DNA of 64,000 nt from Moniliella sp. 'wahieum' (taxonomy: Eukaryota > Basidiomycota > Moniliellomycetes > Moniliellales > Moniliellaceae), in assembly GCA_003971905.1 (NCBI GenBank), contig RSEE01000072.1:62001-126000 (forward strand), written 5' to 3'. The notes under the pieces were generated by a model. It was not told the DNA's origin, did not search any database, and saw nothing but the letters and a program-made list of their open reading frames with translations. Below, piece after piece: positions 11,405-21,213 of this stretch (position 1 is its first letter; each line of letters opens with the position of its first letter). The translations under genes were made by a program, and so were the position numbers.

Positions 11405-12042
11405 ACAATGGACGAGGAGGCCACCGGGTCTACGGTCCAGCCCGCCCAGCCACACTTGGCTCTCCTCCATTCCATCGGTCTCGTACCTCCGGCTCACGAC
11501 AAGCACATTGAGGTTGGTCTCCAGCTCCGCACGCTGTGCCGCTCCTCGCGCAGCATGTGCAAGTGCGGCCTCGAGGCGCAGAGCGCGTACCGGAGAGTGG
11601 CGCATGAGAGCATGGCGACGACGCCTTTGGAACGCCGGGAGAAGGAGCTGCTTCGGCTGCTGGAACAAGCAGAATGCGACAAAAAACGCCAAGTACCAGG
11701 GACGCACGCAAGAGCCGTTTTCACCCCTGGTTTTGATGACGCGAGGATACTACGGCACCAAGACAGCGGGCAAGATGTTTGCGCGTTGGAAGGATTTGGC
11801 TACTGAGTCTCAATAGAAATGGTTCCTCGCTCGGATGTCTACCACGTTCATCCGTGTCCACACGCGCTACCTAGGGTACGGGACCGGATGGCGAGCACCT
11901 GAGGGTCTGATATCCTGGCGATCCCCCTGGTTCCTTAACATTGGTAGCGCTACCAAGTAACTCCCGCAAGATGAACGGTTCGGTTTAGACACAGCGTTTC
12001 CCTGGCCCAGCCTTAAGCTCTGTCAATGATAGTATGGATGCA
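11405..12042 (+). mobile_element. R3 retroelement-like 3' fragment, copy A (longest)
   Basis: This segment interrupts El-2 copy 2. Its first 400 bases encode, in two shifted frames, a Lys/Glu-rich stretch (ERREKELLRLLEQAECDKKR) and then FSPLVLMTRGYYGTKTAG plus an ARWKDLA end with a stop near 11816. The pattern F-x-P-L-V...G...(aromatic)...L-A is reminiscent of the C-terminal tail of some reverse-transcriptase-type ORFs; that is an inference from pattern only. A second short frame at 11835-11960 starts with ATG and includes VHTRYLGYGTGWR, which recurs with conservative changes in the copy at 55575-55768. The element ends with CCCAGCCTTAAGCTCTGTC and ATGATA. Non-LTR element is the best guess; the class is unproven. 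Confidence 0.45.
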
Positions 12043-12049
12043 GTAATGG

Positions 12050-12165
12050 ACGAAGGATTCCGGGGCAGGGGAGATCAAGGGGGATGGTTGCCGCTATAGG
12101 GCAACCTACTTAAGACAAATAAAGGCAAACGGGCAGGGGGACCCAACGAAAGACACTCCTATAAT
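12050..12165 (+). repeat. Distal part of El-2 copy 2
   Basis: Matches the 3' portion of El-2 copy 1 (GGGCAGGGGAGA-CAAGG, GGTTGCCGCTA, GGACAACCTACTT-type and AAACGGGCAGGGGG). It is separated from the rest of copy 2 by the R3 fragment at 11405-12042. Confidence 0.6.
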
Positions 12166-13148
12166 AAACCGTGGGTCGGGCTCCCAGTTCGGGGCTCGCC
12201 CATGATGCATGACACCCCTCCATGCCATTTGTTGTCGGGCCGAGAACCCCCTGACAGTGGCCTGGGATTCTAGGGCTGTGCCTACGTGCAGTGGAGTTTG
12301 CGGATATTAGGCGGAAGGTTTTTGGAATACAAACAAGACGGACACTCGCTTTTCTTGGCCTTCCTTCACCTTTTCGTCTTATTGCTCTAGACTCCTCCGG
12401 TCTTCTCTTCGTCCTTTTTGTCAACGACGAACCCTTGCGGCTTCACTCCTCAAAGAATTGTCCGTTCCCTTCATTCTCCTTAGTTGCTGAGTCTTCGGGG
12501 CCCTGTGGGGTTTAGGCCCCTTACAAAGAAGTCCCAGCGTGAGTAGGACTGCCGGCAGCGTTTCTGCAACTGTGCCATCGACCTGTGGCCCCTCGTCCAA
12601 ACCCAAGAATCGCGCTTTTGTCGTTGTACACACAGAGACATATAGACGAACAGGCCTGTGCTCTGTGATGCCATTGAATCCAAGTTCTAAGTCTACTTTT
12701 CTCACCTTGTGATCTCAAACAAGGCGCGAAAATGGGATACATATCATAAAACCTCCAGCCTCCGCACTGGGTCGTTCGGTCCACAGGGAGAAATTCCGTA
12801 ACATCACTCCAGGGTTTTCAGGGACGTTTTCTGTCCTACCGTTGTGCCCTTGAGGATAACGGTCACAAAAAGATAACCCGCAAAAGAAATGGACAACAAT
12901 GACCACGTGTATCCTCACACGCGCAAGCCCAATACATAACAAAGGGTTGGAAACGGGAGAAGAACCGCCAGCGGGCTCAAAGAGAAAAATGGTGAATCAT
13001 ATCCGAAACAAATGGATGCCGTACGCGAAAGATTCATATACGCATATACTGAGGCGGAGGTGAGAGATGGTATGGCGTCACCCACCTTGTCAAACTCCCT
13101 CCAATCACATGCGGGGGGCGCTGGCGTTGGTGCTCAGTGGTACACACT
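12166..13148. other. Intergenic stretch 3' of OPT2
   Basis: About 1 kb with lower coding signal. Open frames at 12291-12515 and on the opposite strand show no family features. Nothing else is supported. Confidence 0.5.
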
Positions 13149-16007
13149 TTAAAACAGAACTTCTTGGGGGTATTCGACACTCACACACACCGTCCCGTTG
13201 GGTGTCGGGGCAAAAGGGGGTTTATTTGCTGTTATTGAGATCGCGGCCGTTCTATTGACGTAGATCAGCGCCCCCGAAGCTTGTAGTGTATTCACGTTCA
13301 ATGCTGATTCAACGAGACCTCCATCCGAATCGTACGTAGGTTCCCGCACGATGCCCATAACGAGCATGCAAGTGATAGACGAGCCAATCGAGAGCGCACC
13401 AGAGAGGGTATACTTCATCCTGTTTCATACGCAGGGAGAGACAAAGTGAGCGTTAGTATGAAATGAAACTAACCGAGACGGGTGGGAGGGAAACGTACGA
13501 AAGCCAGTAGTTGCGTTGGTGGGAACGATTGAAACAGTAAGAAAACAGCAGACCAAAGAAGATCCAGGAAGTGTAGCTGATTGCATTGTTAGAGGTCCAG
13601 TTGGAGATACACCCAAAAATCACAGGCACAACGATCCAGGCTGGTTTGCAGCGGTAGATCATCGGGCGCCATCGGGATAGGGCATAGACTGGGAAGGGCA
13701 ACAAGGCACCAATCAAGAACCCATACAAGGTCCAGGAGTAGAGTTTCAAGAAACCAACGTAAGGCCCCACTCCACCCCAGTATAGAACATCGCTCCAGTA
13801 ACCAGCCGAATTAGAAGCATCATTGTTCGATACCATCACCATCATGTCGGATTTCTTTACGAACCTGCCTTGTTGGATCCAGAGCCCAGCATGAACCAAA
13901 CCACAAGCAATTTGCACACCGACTTGGGTAAGAAAGTTGACACGCGGAGGAATCTTGAAGTAATGGCATAGCTTGGATCCGCCAGCAAAGAGCGCCGCTT
14001 GCTGGACCACATTGTTGCTGAACAGGCTGAACAAGACGAGGCTGGAGGTGTTGTGCTCGAACATGAGTCCGGCAAGAAGGCATGAAAAGTGACGAAGGGA
14101 GACTTGGACTCCAGTTATACCCTGGACCAGGCAGATGGGAACAGCAAAAATGGAGGCCACAATAAGTGCGACGAGTAAACCCCATACGGGAAAACTAGTG
14201 TGGTACACATGAATCGCTGGGATGCAAATGCGCCGCACAGACTTAATACCACAAGATTCCACCAAGCGGGCACTTTCTTATAGTTGGTGAGGATGGCGCG
14301 GGTGTGAGGATCGTACGCGCTAGGTGGCTTACGCCGTAACCAGTGGTGGATATCTTTCCCATGGAAGAGTCCAACATGCACCAACACAGATGACACTGCA
14401 ATGAAAGAAAAAAAGATGGCAACCACACCCATGGCAGTCAAGTATGGGAATGAGTAATTGTTGTACTCATCAGATGAAAACCACAATGGTTCCTCCATCG
14501 AACGGTTATCCGCATGGAGGCCCAGGTACGTGTATACTTCCACTGTGAAGTCATACGGATGCGGATCCGAAAAGGGAATATTGCCCGTGTGCTGTGTGTT
14601 GGTACACATGAGAGCAACCCCAAGAATACATCCACCCAAAAGGACTCCAACCAGAACGCACAGCAACACATACCGCGGCACAATCAATGGTGATAGCCCC
14701 ATTGCCGTCACAACTTCGTACCAATCTGGGGTGAGCATATGCAGACCTAACCCACCGTCGCCACCAAAGATCAGGTTGGCAGCAAACGAAGTAGGCGCAA
14801 TCCAAGGAATGAAGCTGAATGTTTGTAGTGGTGTGAAGACCAAGCGTGGTACCACTTCCCATGCGGCGATGAGTACCAGGACGAGCCAGAACACGGTTCG
14901 CATGGGCCAATGAGTGACCCGGATCCCGTGCAGTGTGGTCAGCACCGCTGATGTCTCCAGCTGGACGGGCCATACAACCGGCTCGGGCCAGACAAGTACC
15001 TTGTGGGCTAGACTGGCAAGAGGGAAGCCGGTGAGGGGGGCTGCGATGGAGAGAAAAAGATAAACCCACTTCGCCATTGTTTCATCAGTTCGCTTATATT
15101 TCCATAGGTCGTGCCGACTGTCCAGCGTGTGCTTACGTCGGCTGTAAGCATCATGAGGGTCTGGTTGGGCCCAGTGGCGATGCCAGCAATTACGGTGAGA
15201 ATCCTGGAACAGACATAATGGGTTCGACTAAGTAGCATATAGCAGAGGAATGAGAGGGCGAGAGCAAGATCAAACGTACGCATGTTCCTTGCAGTTGAAG
15301 GGCCCGGGATTGAAGAAACGCTTGTAAGGCCAGTGGTCGGGGTAGGGAATCTTGGACATGAGCAGGCCTAACCCATAAGCAAAAGGCTGAATAAAGACGG
15401 ACCCTACCAGCATTGAGGCATCGCTTCTAGGGAAGACAACGTCTAGCTCAAAGTACAAGATCGATATTCCGGCTGTAATCAATGACCCAAGAAACCACAC
15501 CCTCACCGTATTGATTGGCAGTGAAGGATCATCTTGAGTGGGCACTGTGGCGCGAACTTTAGGGAGAGAAGAGATGGCTTGGTCAAGACCTGCATCGGTA
15601 TTGTCCCCCGTTTCTTGATCGGTCATCGAAGCGTTGGCAGCATGGCTCAGAATGCCGTCTTTGTTCTGGATACCGTCTGTGTCCATATCCGCAGAGTAAT
15701 CAGGTATGCGATGCATCATCTCCAGGAGCGATCTGTAATCCGGATCTGTCGCATCCTCGTCGTGCTGTTGTGTAGATAAATACAATGCCTGGAAGTTGCC
15801 TGTGTTGAAAGATCCGGGACGGATGGAATCCTGGCGGGTAGATGGGGGTGTGTCGTCAGTGGGGGGGCGACGAGCACCAGTGGTTCCGGTCATGGGCTCT
15901 CCATCCAGGTCTTCGGCACCGGTGAGACTCGGCGACGGTGGGTTTGACGACATGGACAACGACAATAATGACCTGGTGGCCTCGGCGGCAGCATTGGCGC
16001 TCCACAT
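13149..16007 (-). CDS. OPT2: oligopeptide transporter
   Basis: The best preserved of the three related OPT copies. Exon 1 (from ATG at 16007) encodes a ~150-residue acidic, Ser/Thr-rich cytosolic N-terminus, then VRVWFLGSLITAGISILYF and NPGPFNCKEHA. Intron 15204-15279 is phase 2 within the KEHA codons. The long middle exon gives PNQTLMML, LVWPEPVVWPVQLETSAVL, WPMRTVFW, FGGDGGLGLHML, PFPVYALSRWRPMIY and the family signature KLCHYFKIPPR. A second intron, 13420-13498, precedes the last helix (MKYTLSGALSIGSSITCMLV) and a PNGTVC tail. Two single-base shifts remain, at a T run near 15060 and near 14245; each looks like a missing base and would otherwise truncate the protein. OPT proteins import small peptides or glutathione conjugates with protons. 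Neighbours on both sides are El-2 repeats. Confidence 0.85.
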
Positions 16008-16327
16008 GTTTGGCAGAGCGGGCGGCTTGAAGACGATGAAGGAGAAGTGGAGACGCGGACGAGAACTGCAACTGTGGATGCCGTGGGGAAGAAGTGGTGG
16101 CGGGGAGAGAGGAGGAGGAGAGTGTCGGGTGAGCTGTTCTCTATACCGACAACTCTTGCTTCTGCGTTTGATCGTCCTTTTATATTTCGTGAAGTGCCCC
16201 TGATAGGGTGTCGCAAGTCCGGCGCCTCCATTCGGACAGGCTTGTATTCGTCTAATAAGAAGCCGCCGAGGATGGCTTCTAGAAGCGAAAAATCGACCCC
16301 TGGCGGCCTGCGGCTTGCGTATGATAT

Positions 16328-16615
16328 GTGTAGCAAGGCTGCGTAGAACCGGCTTGGGCGGCAGTAGCGTGTCTGAAGCGTTCGGACTCAGGGACGGTGA
16401 GTGGCAGCGGATGAGGACTCACACTGCCGGACTGGAGCTGGACTGGGACTGGGGGTGAGCTGGGCTTCGGCGCAGCACTTGTGAGGAACGTGCGAACTGG
16501 GTTGTCTGAGGTACGGAGACCTGAATATTGGGGCGCGAGGAGCACCCACGAGGAGGAGTTGCCTGTCCCGGGCTGATCAACTCGCGAGGAGAGCAGAGAT
16601 CGACAAAAAGAGACA
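16328..16615 (+). repeat. Dispersed element El-2, copy 3, next to tRNA-Ser
   Basis: Starts with AGCAAGGCTGCGTAG, then GGGCGGCAGTA, GACTCAGGGACGG, GGCAGCGGATGAGGACTCACAC and later ACGAGGAGGAGTTGCC and GATCAACTCGCGAGGAGAG. The distal third seen in other copies is missing. The copy stops about 50 bases upstream of the tRNA-Ser gene. Confidence 0.65.
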
Positions 16616-16666
16616 TCCTTCCGGCTGTGGGTACAAATAGGGATGCTAATAGCCGCACAACAATAA

Positions 16667-16780
16667 GACGGTTTGTCCGAGTGGTTAAGGAGACTGACTT
16701 GAACTTCTGTGTTCAACGCCTTCTGAAGGCGAGCGATCAGTTGGGCTCTGCCCGCATAGGTTCAAATCCTGTAGCCGTCG
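16667..16780 (+). tRNA. tRNA-Ser(UGA) with 32-nt intron
   Basis: A full cloverleaf can be drawn by eye. The acceptor stem is GACGGTT pairing with AGCCGTC (one G-U), with the D arm TCC-GAGTGGTTAA-GGA. The anticodon stem ACTGA/TCAGT closes a loop carrying TGA at 16700-16702. The long variable arm GGGC-TCT-GCCC is typical of serine tRNAs, and the T arm ATAGG-TTCAAAT-CCTGT contains the B box (GGTTCAAATCC at 16759-16769). The intron occupies 16704-16735, directly after position 37, the canonical site. A T7 tract (16784-16790) and a T9 tract follow as the Pol III stop. Confidence 0.93.
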
Positions 16781-16783
16781 AAC

Positions 16784-16802
16784 TTTTTTTGTCTTTTTTT
16801 TT
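16784..16802 (+). terminator. RNA polymerase III terminator of tRNA-Ser
   Basis: T7, then GTC, then T9, beginning 4 bases after the discriminator base of the tRNA. Confidence 0.85.
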
Positions 16803-16828
16803 GTATTGGCACAGCACATGGCATTAGT

Positions 16829-17152
16829 ATGGGCAACGTTCAAAGCCCCCCAGTGCTGCTTGGTCGCTTGCTGTTCCGCCCACGCAGATCCCCGCAGTAC
16901 CCTCTGCCAACCGACATGTGGACTCTTGCCTCAGTTGGACTCGGTGGATGCGGCGTATGGATTTTCTTCTTGCAGCTACCCTTTGCCCGTCGCGCTAGCC
17001 CGCCCTGCCCACGGGGACAAAACGTGGTCGATGCCAGCAACGCCAATCCAAGCAAGATGAGCCAGATGCGAGGAGGCCCCCCATCGAAGGCGTCAGAGTG
17101 GAAGCAAATTCCCGTGTGCCAAAAGCAACCAGTCCTGCCGGGACGAGATTGA
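16829..17152 (+). CDS. Candidate small membrane protein, unknown
   Basis: A 107-codon ATG frame just downstream of tRNA-Ser. It begins MGNVQS (possible N-myristoylation site), has an arginine-rich patch (RLLFRPRRS) and one hydrophobic segment (MWTLASVGLGGCGVWIFF), and ends in a polar basic tail. Codons look compatible with real genes nearby, but a second overlapping frame on the same strand is also open and I recognise no family. It could be chance. Confidence 0.3.
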   Translation: MGNVQSPPVLLGRLLFRPRRSPQYPLPTDMWTLASVGLGGCGVWIFFLQLPFARRASPPCPRGQNVVDASNANPSKMSQMRGGPPSKASEWKQIPVCQKQPVLPGRD

Positions 17153-17464
17153 CTCAACGCTCGGCCGTTCCACAGCCTTACCCTCCTCTACGCCAGCGCG
17201 CCTGCAATCAAGCATAAGCACAACCCCAACCCAGTTATAGACCAGGGTAACCTGTCTCGATGGCTGTCCCGCCCCCCCCCAATACCAATGATTGGATGGT
17301 GGGATTACCGTCCAGGCCTGTAGGCATGGTGTAGCCCACCCATGTGTATACCCTTCTGTAGTGCCCTAGTCCTGACGGGCCTGAAGGCATGATGCACCTC
17401 CCTTCCAAGCCCCCCATCATTGACAAGCAGGTAAGAACACAAGTCTGTTTCATTGCGCATACGC

Positions 17465-18265
17465 CTAGTACTCCATCTCCTCTGCGAGCTTGTACTCGGG
17501 CTCGTCGTACGAATGCAGCGAGATCTTCATCACCTCGTTTTCGAGGCCGTTCCGGACAAAGGCCTAAGCGAATCCAGCAGTCAGTACAACAATTCCCAAC
17601 ACAACCCAAACCCAAACCCAAACCCAAACCCGCACAGCCAGCCGACTCAAGACATACCCGATCCAACGCTTGCTTCTCGGGCGTCACAACGTAAACCAAG
17701 CCGCAGAACACAGCACCGACACCCAACGTGTACAACCACGGCTTGAACAAGTCCCACGCCGTCATGTGGCTCACCGGATCGGGAGCCCACATGGTGAGAA
17801 CTTCTTCTTCCGGGTGCATCTGCCCAACAAAGAAACGCATCAGGACTGATTGCCCTTGCGCATAAGGAGGAGGTAGGTAACTGGAGAGGGGGGAGGGACG
17901 TACCACTTGGTCAAACTGGAGGTGGAACTGGCTGTTCCAGTAGCGCGTAGTAGACTCGGGCTTGTCGCGCGCATGGATGCGAGGCACCTCGGGGTAGCCG
18001 TTGTACTGCACGTCCTTGCTCGGGGTCTCGCCCGGGTGGAGGAGGGGGACTTCGATCGGGTCGAAATCGGGCTCGCGGTCGTCCCGGATATCAGTGAGGT
18101 TGCCGGGGTAGTCCAACGGGTAGACCTTGGCGGCGGCTGACGCTCGTGGACCCAAGTCTGGCGCATACGAATGCTGATGTGGTGAGGCGCCAAGGGACGT
18201 GGCGGTGCGCGCGAGGAGGCGAGCAGCGGCCGCACAAGCGACCCCAGCACGCGGAGAAACGACAT
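17465..18265 (-). CDS. NADH:ubiquinone oxidoreductase ASHI-type subunit (NDUFB8-like)
   Basis: Accessory subunit of the membrane arm of mitochondrial complex I. The N-terminus (MSFLRVLGSLVRPLLASSRA) is a basic, Arg/Ser-rich mitochondrial presequence. The body contains PLDYPGNLTDIRDDREPDFD, YNGYPEVP, RYWNSQFHLQFDQV and, after intron 17820-17903, MHPEEEVLTMWAPDPVSHM and a single membrane helix (LYTLGVGAVFCGLVYVV). The last exon, after intron 17564-17657, gives AFVRNGLENEVMK and an acidic end stopping at 17465. The tryptophan-rich MWAPD block followed by one helix fits the ASHI family. A one-base shift near 18180 separates the presequence from the body and looks like a missing C in a CAC run. 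The second intron holds a (CCCAAA)n hexamer repeat. Confidence 0.72.
17604..17632. repeat. (CCCAAA)n hexamer array inside an intron
   Basis: Four to five units of CCCAAA on the + strand (TTTGGG on the transcribed sense strand) within the last intron of the NDUFB8-like gene. G-rich in the transcript. Confidence 0.85.
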
Positions 18266-18796
18266 GGACAGCACGCTCAACTAACCCTCGACGGTGGCAG
18301 CGACGGGCGCCGACCCAGCCGAGCCCCCACCAGGCCTCGCCCGACCAGACGAGCCAACGCGCCGAGCGTTGATTAATAAAGCACCACCGTTCCGCCCTGC
18401 CCATTCCGCTGCGCTGATGTAATCGGCCCTAACCCGCTTGGTTTGAAATGGATGCGGTTGGTTCTTAGTTACTAATCATCCATCGCCACTCATCGATCAG
18501 ACCAACGGGTTGTGCGGCTTAGATTGTGGCTCCCCTCGGGCTGTCTTCTCGCCCCCAACCACCACCACCATCTCCTGGGGGACGGAGATGTTGGGCCAGG
18601 TAGAGGGTGCAGCAGGCTCTCGCACGCTCTGCCCTCCTCCCGCGCCCCAACCGCCAAGCCCCACCCGAACTTGACGGCTCATCGAGCTCATCCGAGATCT
18701 CTGTACGTTCATGCGTTCAATATTCAACCAGAGGGACCACCCACCTAGCCTACGGCCCAGCTTGCTACCACCGATCCGCCATCCCACCGTAGCCAC

Positions 18797-18900
18797 CGTT
18801 ACGCGTTACGCGTTAACCCGAAAGGCCCTGATCGATGATTTCCTGGCGATTCCCCTGGTACCCTAAGCGGGATTGGCGCTAAGGCTTAGCGCTTAGCGCC
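18797..18900. repeat. ACGCGTT and AGCGCTT heptamer arrays flanking an R3 copy
   Basis: Two ACGCGTT units at 18797-18818 sit directly upstream of R3 copy B. A nested inverted AGCGCTT array (GCGCTAAGGCTTAGCGC) at 18873-18900 lies within it, replacing sequence present in R3 copy A. The second array therefore arose inside the repeat copy. Confidence 0.65.
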
Positions 18901-18984
18901 AACAAGCAACACACGCCAATTGAACGGGCCCGTCTAGGCGTAGCGTTTCGTTGTCCCAGCCTTAAGGATGTCAATGATATATGG
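18822..18984 (+). mobile_element. R3 3'-end fragment, copy B
   Basis: Shares with copy A the blocks TTTCCTGGCGATTCCCCTGGT, CAACAC-GCCAATTGAACGG, GGCGTAGCGTTTC and GTCCCAGCCTTAAG...GTCAATGATA. It lacks everything 5' of the first block, so it is 5'-truncated relative to copy A. Confidence 0.6.
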
Positions 18985-19360
18985 TTAGTACTTCGTACTT
19001 AGTGGGTGTATCCTTGAGTACCGGGGCACGTACCCTACCAGACCCTACCTAGAAGTCCTCGCCACATGCCCATGTCACAGCGGCTGTAAGATAAGACGTA
19101 AGAAGTAACAATACGAGTGATACACGTGTGGGGTATGCTGCGGAGACAATCGATAGTCAATAATCGGTGAATCATCGATTGTCGATAGTCGAAGATAGAT
19201 GGTCGAGTCAAGAAGGAAGATGGAGTCCTCGAGGGAGGAACACTGATTTTGAGATTCGAACCTTGGAAAAAATGTTGAGGTTCTTACCCGTTTTTTTGCG
19301 CTCTTCTTTCCTACAGTACACAGGCAGGGACCTGTTGAAACCGTTAGGTGACTTACATAC

Positions 19361-19484
19361 CGTCTTCTGCACTGCTAGTAGACAGCCTGCTTCCTCCGCG
19401 CTTCCTCATATATTCGGATCTTAGTTGGGAGATCTCTGAATAGCTGGTGTCGTCCAGCGTTACTACCTCCTCTTTCTTCCTCAT
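19361..19484 (-). CDS. Possible first exon of a small unknown gene
   Basis: From an ATG at 19484 the frame reads MRKKEEVVTLDDTSYSEISQ, continues basic and Ser-rich, and runs into a strong splice donor (GTATGTAAGT, 19351-19360) with a CTAAC branch-like motif just after. I cannot find convincing downstream exons, and no family is recognised. Confidence 0.22.
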
Positions 19485-19789
19485 CGGCACCGTGGTACAG
19501 CGTCGTAGGGAGGTTTGGGGGGGGGAGGTTGGGGTAGTTCTTATAGCACCTGAGAAGCACTTGGTACTTGGTGGGATTCCAAATTTCAGGCCAACACACA
19601 GTTGTCCAGGAACACTTGGGTCCTCGCGCCTACGTATGTTGGGCATCCCTCATCGGCCTTATCGAATACCCATATCGCTGCTGGCCTACGATGGCCAGGG
19701 CTGGCCAGGGCTGGCCCCTTCGATCCAATTCCAAACCCAGCAAGCCTCGATCCAGCCGCCACGAGCTCCACCAGCTCCACATCCCCCAC

Positions 19790-19828
19790 AGCTTCAAAGC
19801 TTCAAGCTTCAAGCTTCCAGCTTCAAGC
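19790..19828. repeat. AAGCTTC heptamer array
   Basis: Five near-perfect units of AAGCTTC (palindrome AAGCTT plus C). The same unit recurs at 20335-20382 and 50091-50117. Confidence 0.85.
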
Positions 19829-20334
19829 GAGCCAAGCCGGGTACTAACCATATAAGTGCGCGTTACGCGTCAGGAAGTATTATTTAGGCAGTGGCCAAGC
19901 AGTGGTTAAGCAGAGCAGAACACGGCACAAGCCCAGCGCCCAGCATCCTTCCAATTCTTAGATCTTACGCGTTACGTCTCTGCCAAGTAGCTCGTAAGAA
20001 TTTTTACATCGTTCTCCACCCACGTAGGTGATGGTCACCTAGGCCACTCACGCCACCCTAGCCAGCCTAACTGGCTTATCACCGCGTCTCCAAGATCTCA
20101 GATCTCACCGGCTCACCGTCCTTGCCATCCTGCATACGGGCGTACTCTCACTGGGTCTCGATTGCACAGAGTACTGATGCACTGATGCACTGACGCAGTG
20201 TGACATGGGTGCCGAACGCGCCGAACGTTGAACGTATTGGACGTTAGTACTTAGTGAACGTACGTTGGACGTTGGACGCACTGACGAACGTACATTCCAG
20301 CCCCCCTTTTGTCCCTCCCCCCCCTTCCCTTCAG

Positions 20335-20382
20335 AGCTTCAAGCTTCAAGCTTCAAGTTGAAGCTTCAAGCTTCAAGCTTCA
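20335..20382. repeat. AAGCTTC heptamer array with internal inversion
   Basis: AAGCTTC units run to a short TTGAAGCTT switch point and then continue, so the array contains units in both spacer orientations around a central inverted junction. Confidence 0.8.
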
Positions 20383-20613
20383 GGGCCGCAGGCCTCAGGG
20401 CAGGAATATTCTTTAGCTTCTGAAGCTCATGTGCAATGCAATACACCATCATCGACACATCTGCCTGCTCTTGGATCTTGAACACGTTCACTACGTACGT
20501 CACTAGTTAGCGCTCACGCGCTCACGCTCTGGCGCCTAGGGGCCTGGCACGCCACGAACGCTCTATGCCCTTGGTCCCTCGCGCGAGCGAGCCGGTACGT
20601 TCGGTGTCGATAT

Positions 20614-20720
20614 ATGTACTCAGTAACTCAGTACTCAGACTCAGTATTGAGATCATTAATTCATTGAGAATTGAGATCGATCATTGAGACTCAGTACTCA
20701 GTACTCAATTCTGAGACTGA
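20614..20720. repeat. AGTACTC / ACTCAGT heptamer tract
   Basis: Repeated AGTACTC and ACTCAGT words interleaved with GATCATT/GAGATC words for about 100 bases. The AGTACT core is palindromic. The tract is more degenerate than the other arrays. Confidence 0.65.
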
Positions 20721-21213
20721 ATACCTCAGTGGTCAAGAATGGATGATGATCGATAAATCGTGGGGGGGCCGCGTGTCTACTATTTAGCTGCGGCTGCGGA
20801 TGGACGGCCTGCCACGCAAGTCCGATGCTTGAGATGGTTGAATACGGTGAGTACGTCAGTACTCAGACTGAGTACGTCCACCGAGACCAATGATTTAAGG
20901 ATTCATGATGAAATCTTGCGGCTTTTTGGCTCCAGGAAACACACTGGAGATGGCAACGCGCAAGCCGTCTTCCTCGGTTTCCAATCGCCACACCACCACA
21001 TCTTCTCTTCGTCTCGCTCAGTCCGGTTCTCGTGGACTTCTTTCGTGGTTGGCCTTGGTTTATTTGCTTGGGAGGCTTGGCAGCCTAGTCCGTTTTGGCG
21101 GTCTGCTCTTTTCCTAGCATCCCCACAGCACCTACCTCGTTTTGGTTCCCCGTTGATCGTGTGTTCTCTCTCTCCTGTTGGGGGGTCGGTCTGAACTCTG
21201 AACTGGTTGGGTA

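Larger units (their letters stand above)
18266..21213. other. 3-kb intergenic region rich in heptamer arrays
   Basis: Contains R3 copy B (18822-18984) and arrays of ACGCGTT (18797-18818), AGCGCTT (18873-18900), AAGCTTC (19790-19828 and 20335-20382), ACGTTNN (about 20220-20282) and AGTACTC/ACTCAGT (20614-20720), plus a possible small exon at 19361-19484. A CT-rich tract precedes OPT3 (20990-21190) and may be its promoter region. Confidence 0.6.

Noticed and set aside
17604..17632. (TTTGGG)n tract as an interstitial telomere
   Set aside because: The unit is TTTGGG rather than TTAGGG, it lies entirely within a well-defined intron, and hexamer repeats of unrelated sequence occupy other introns.
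19230..19280. B-box-like GGTTCGAATC on the - strand, possible tRNA
   Set aside because: No D arm, anticodon arm or matching acceptor stem could be drawn around it.
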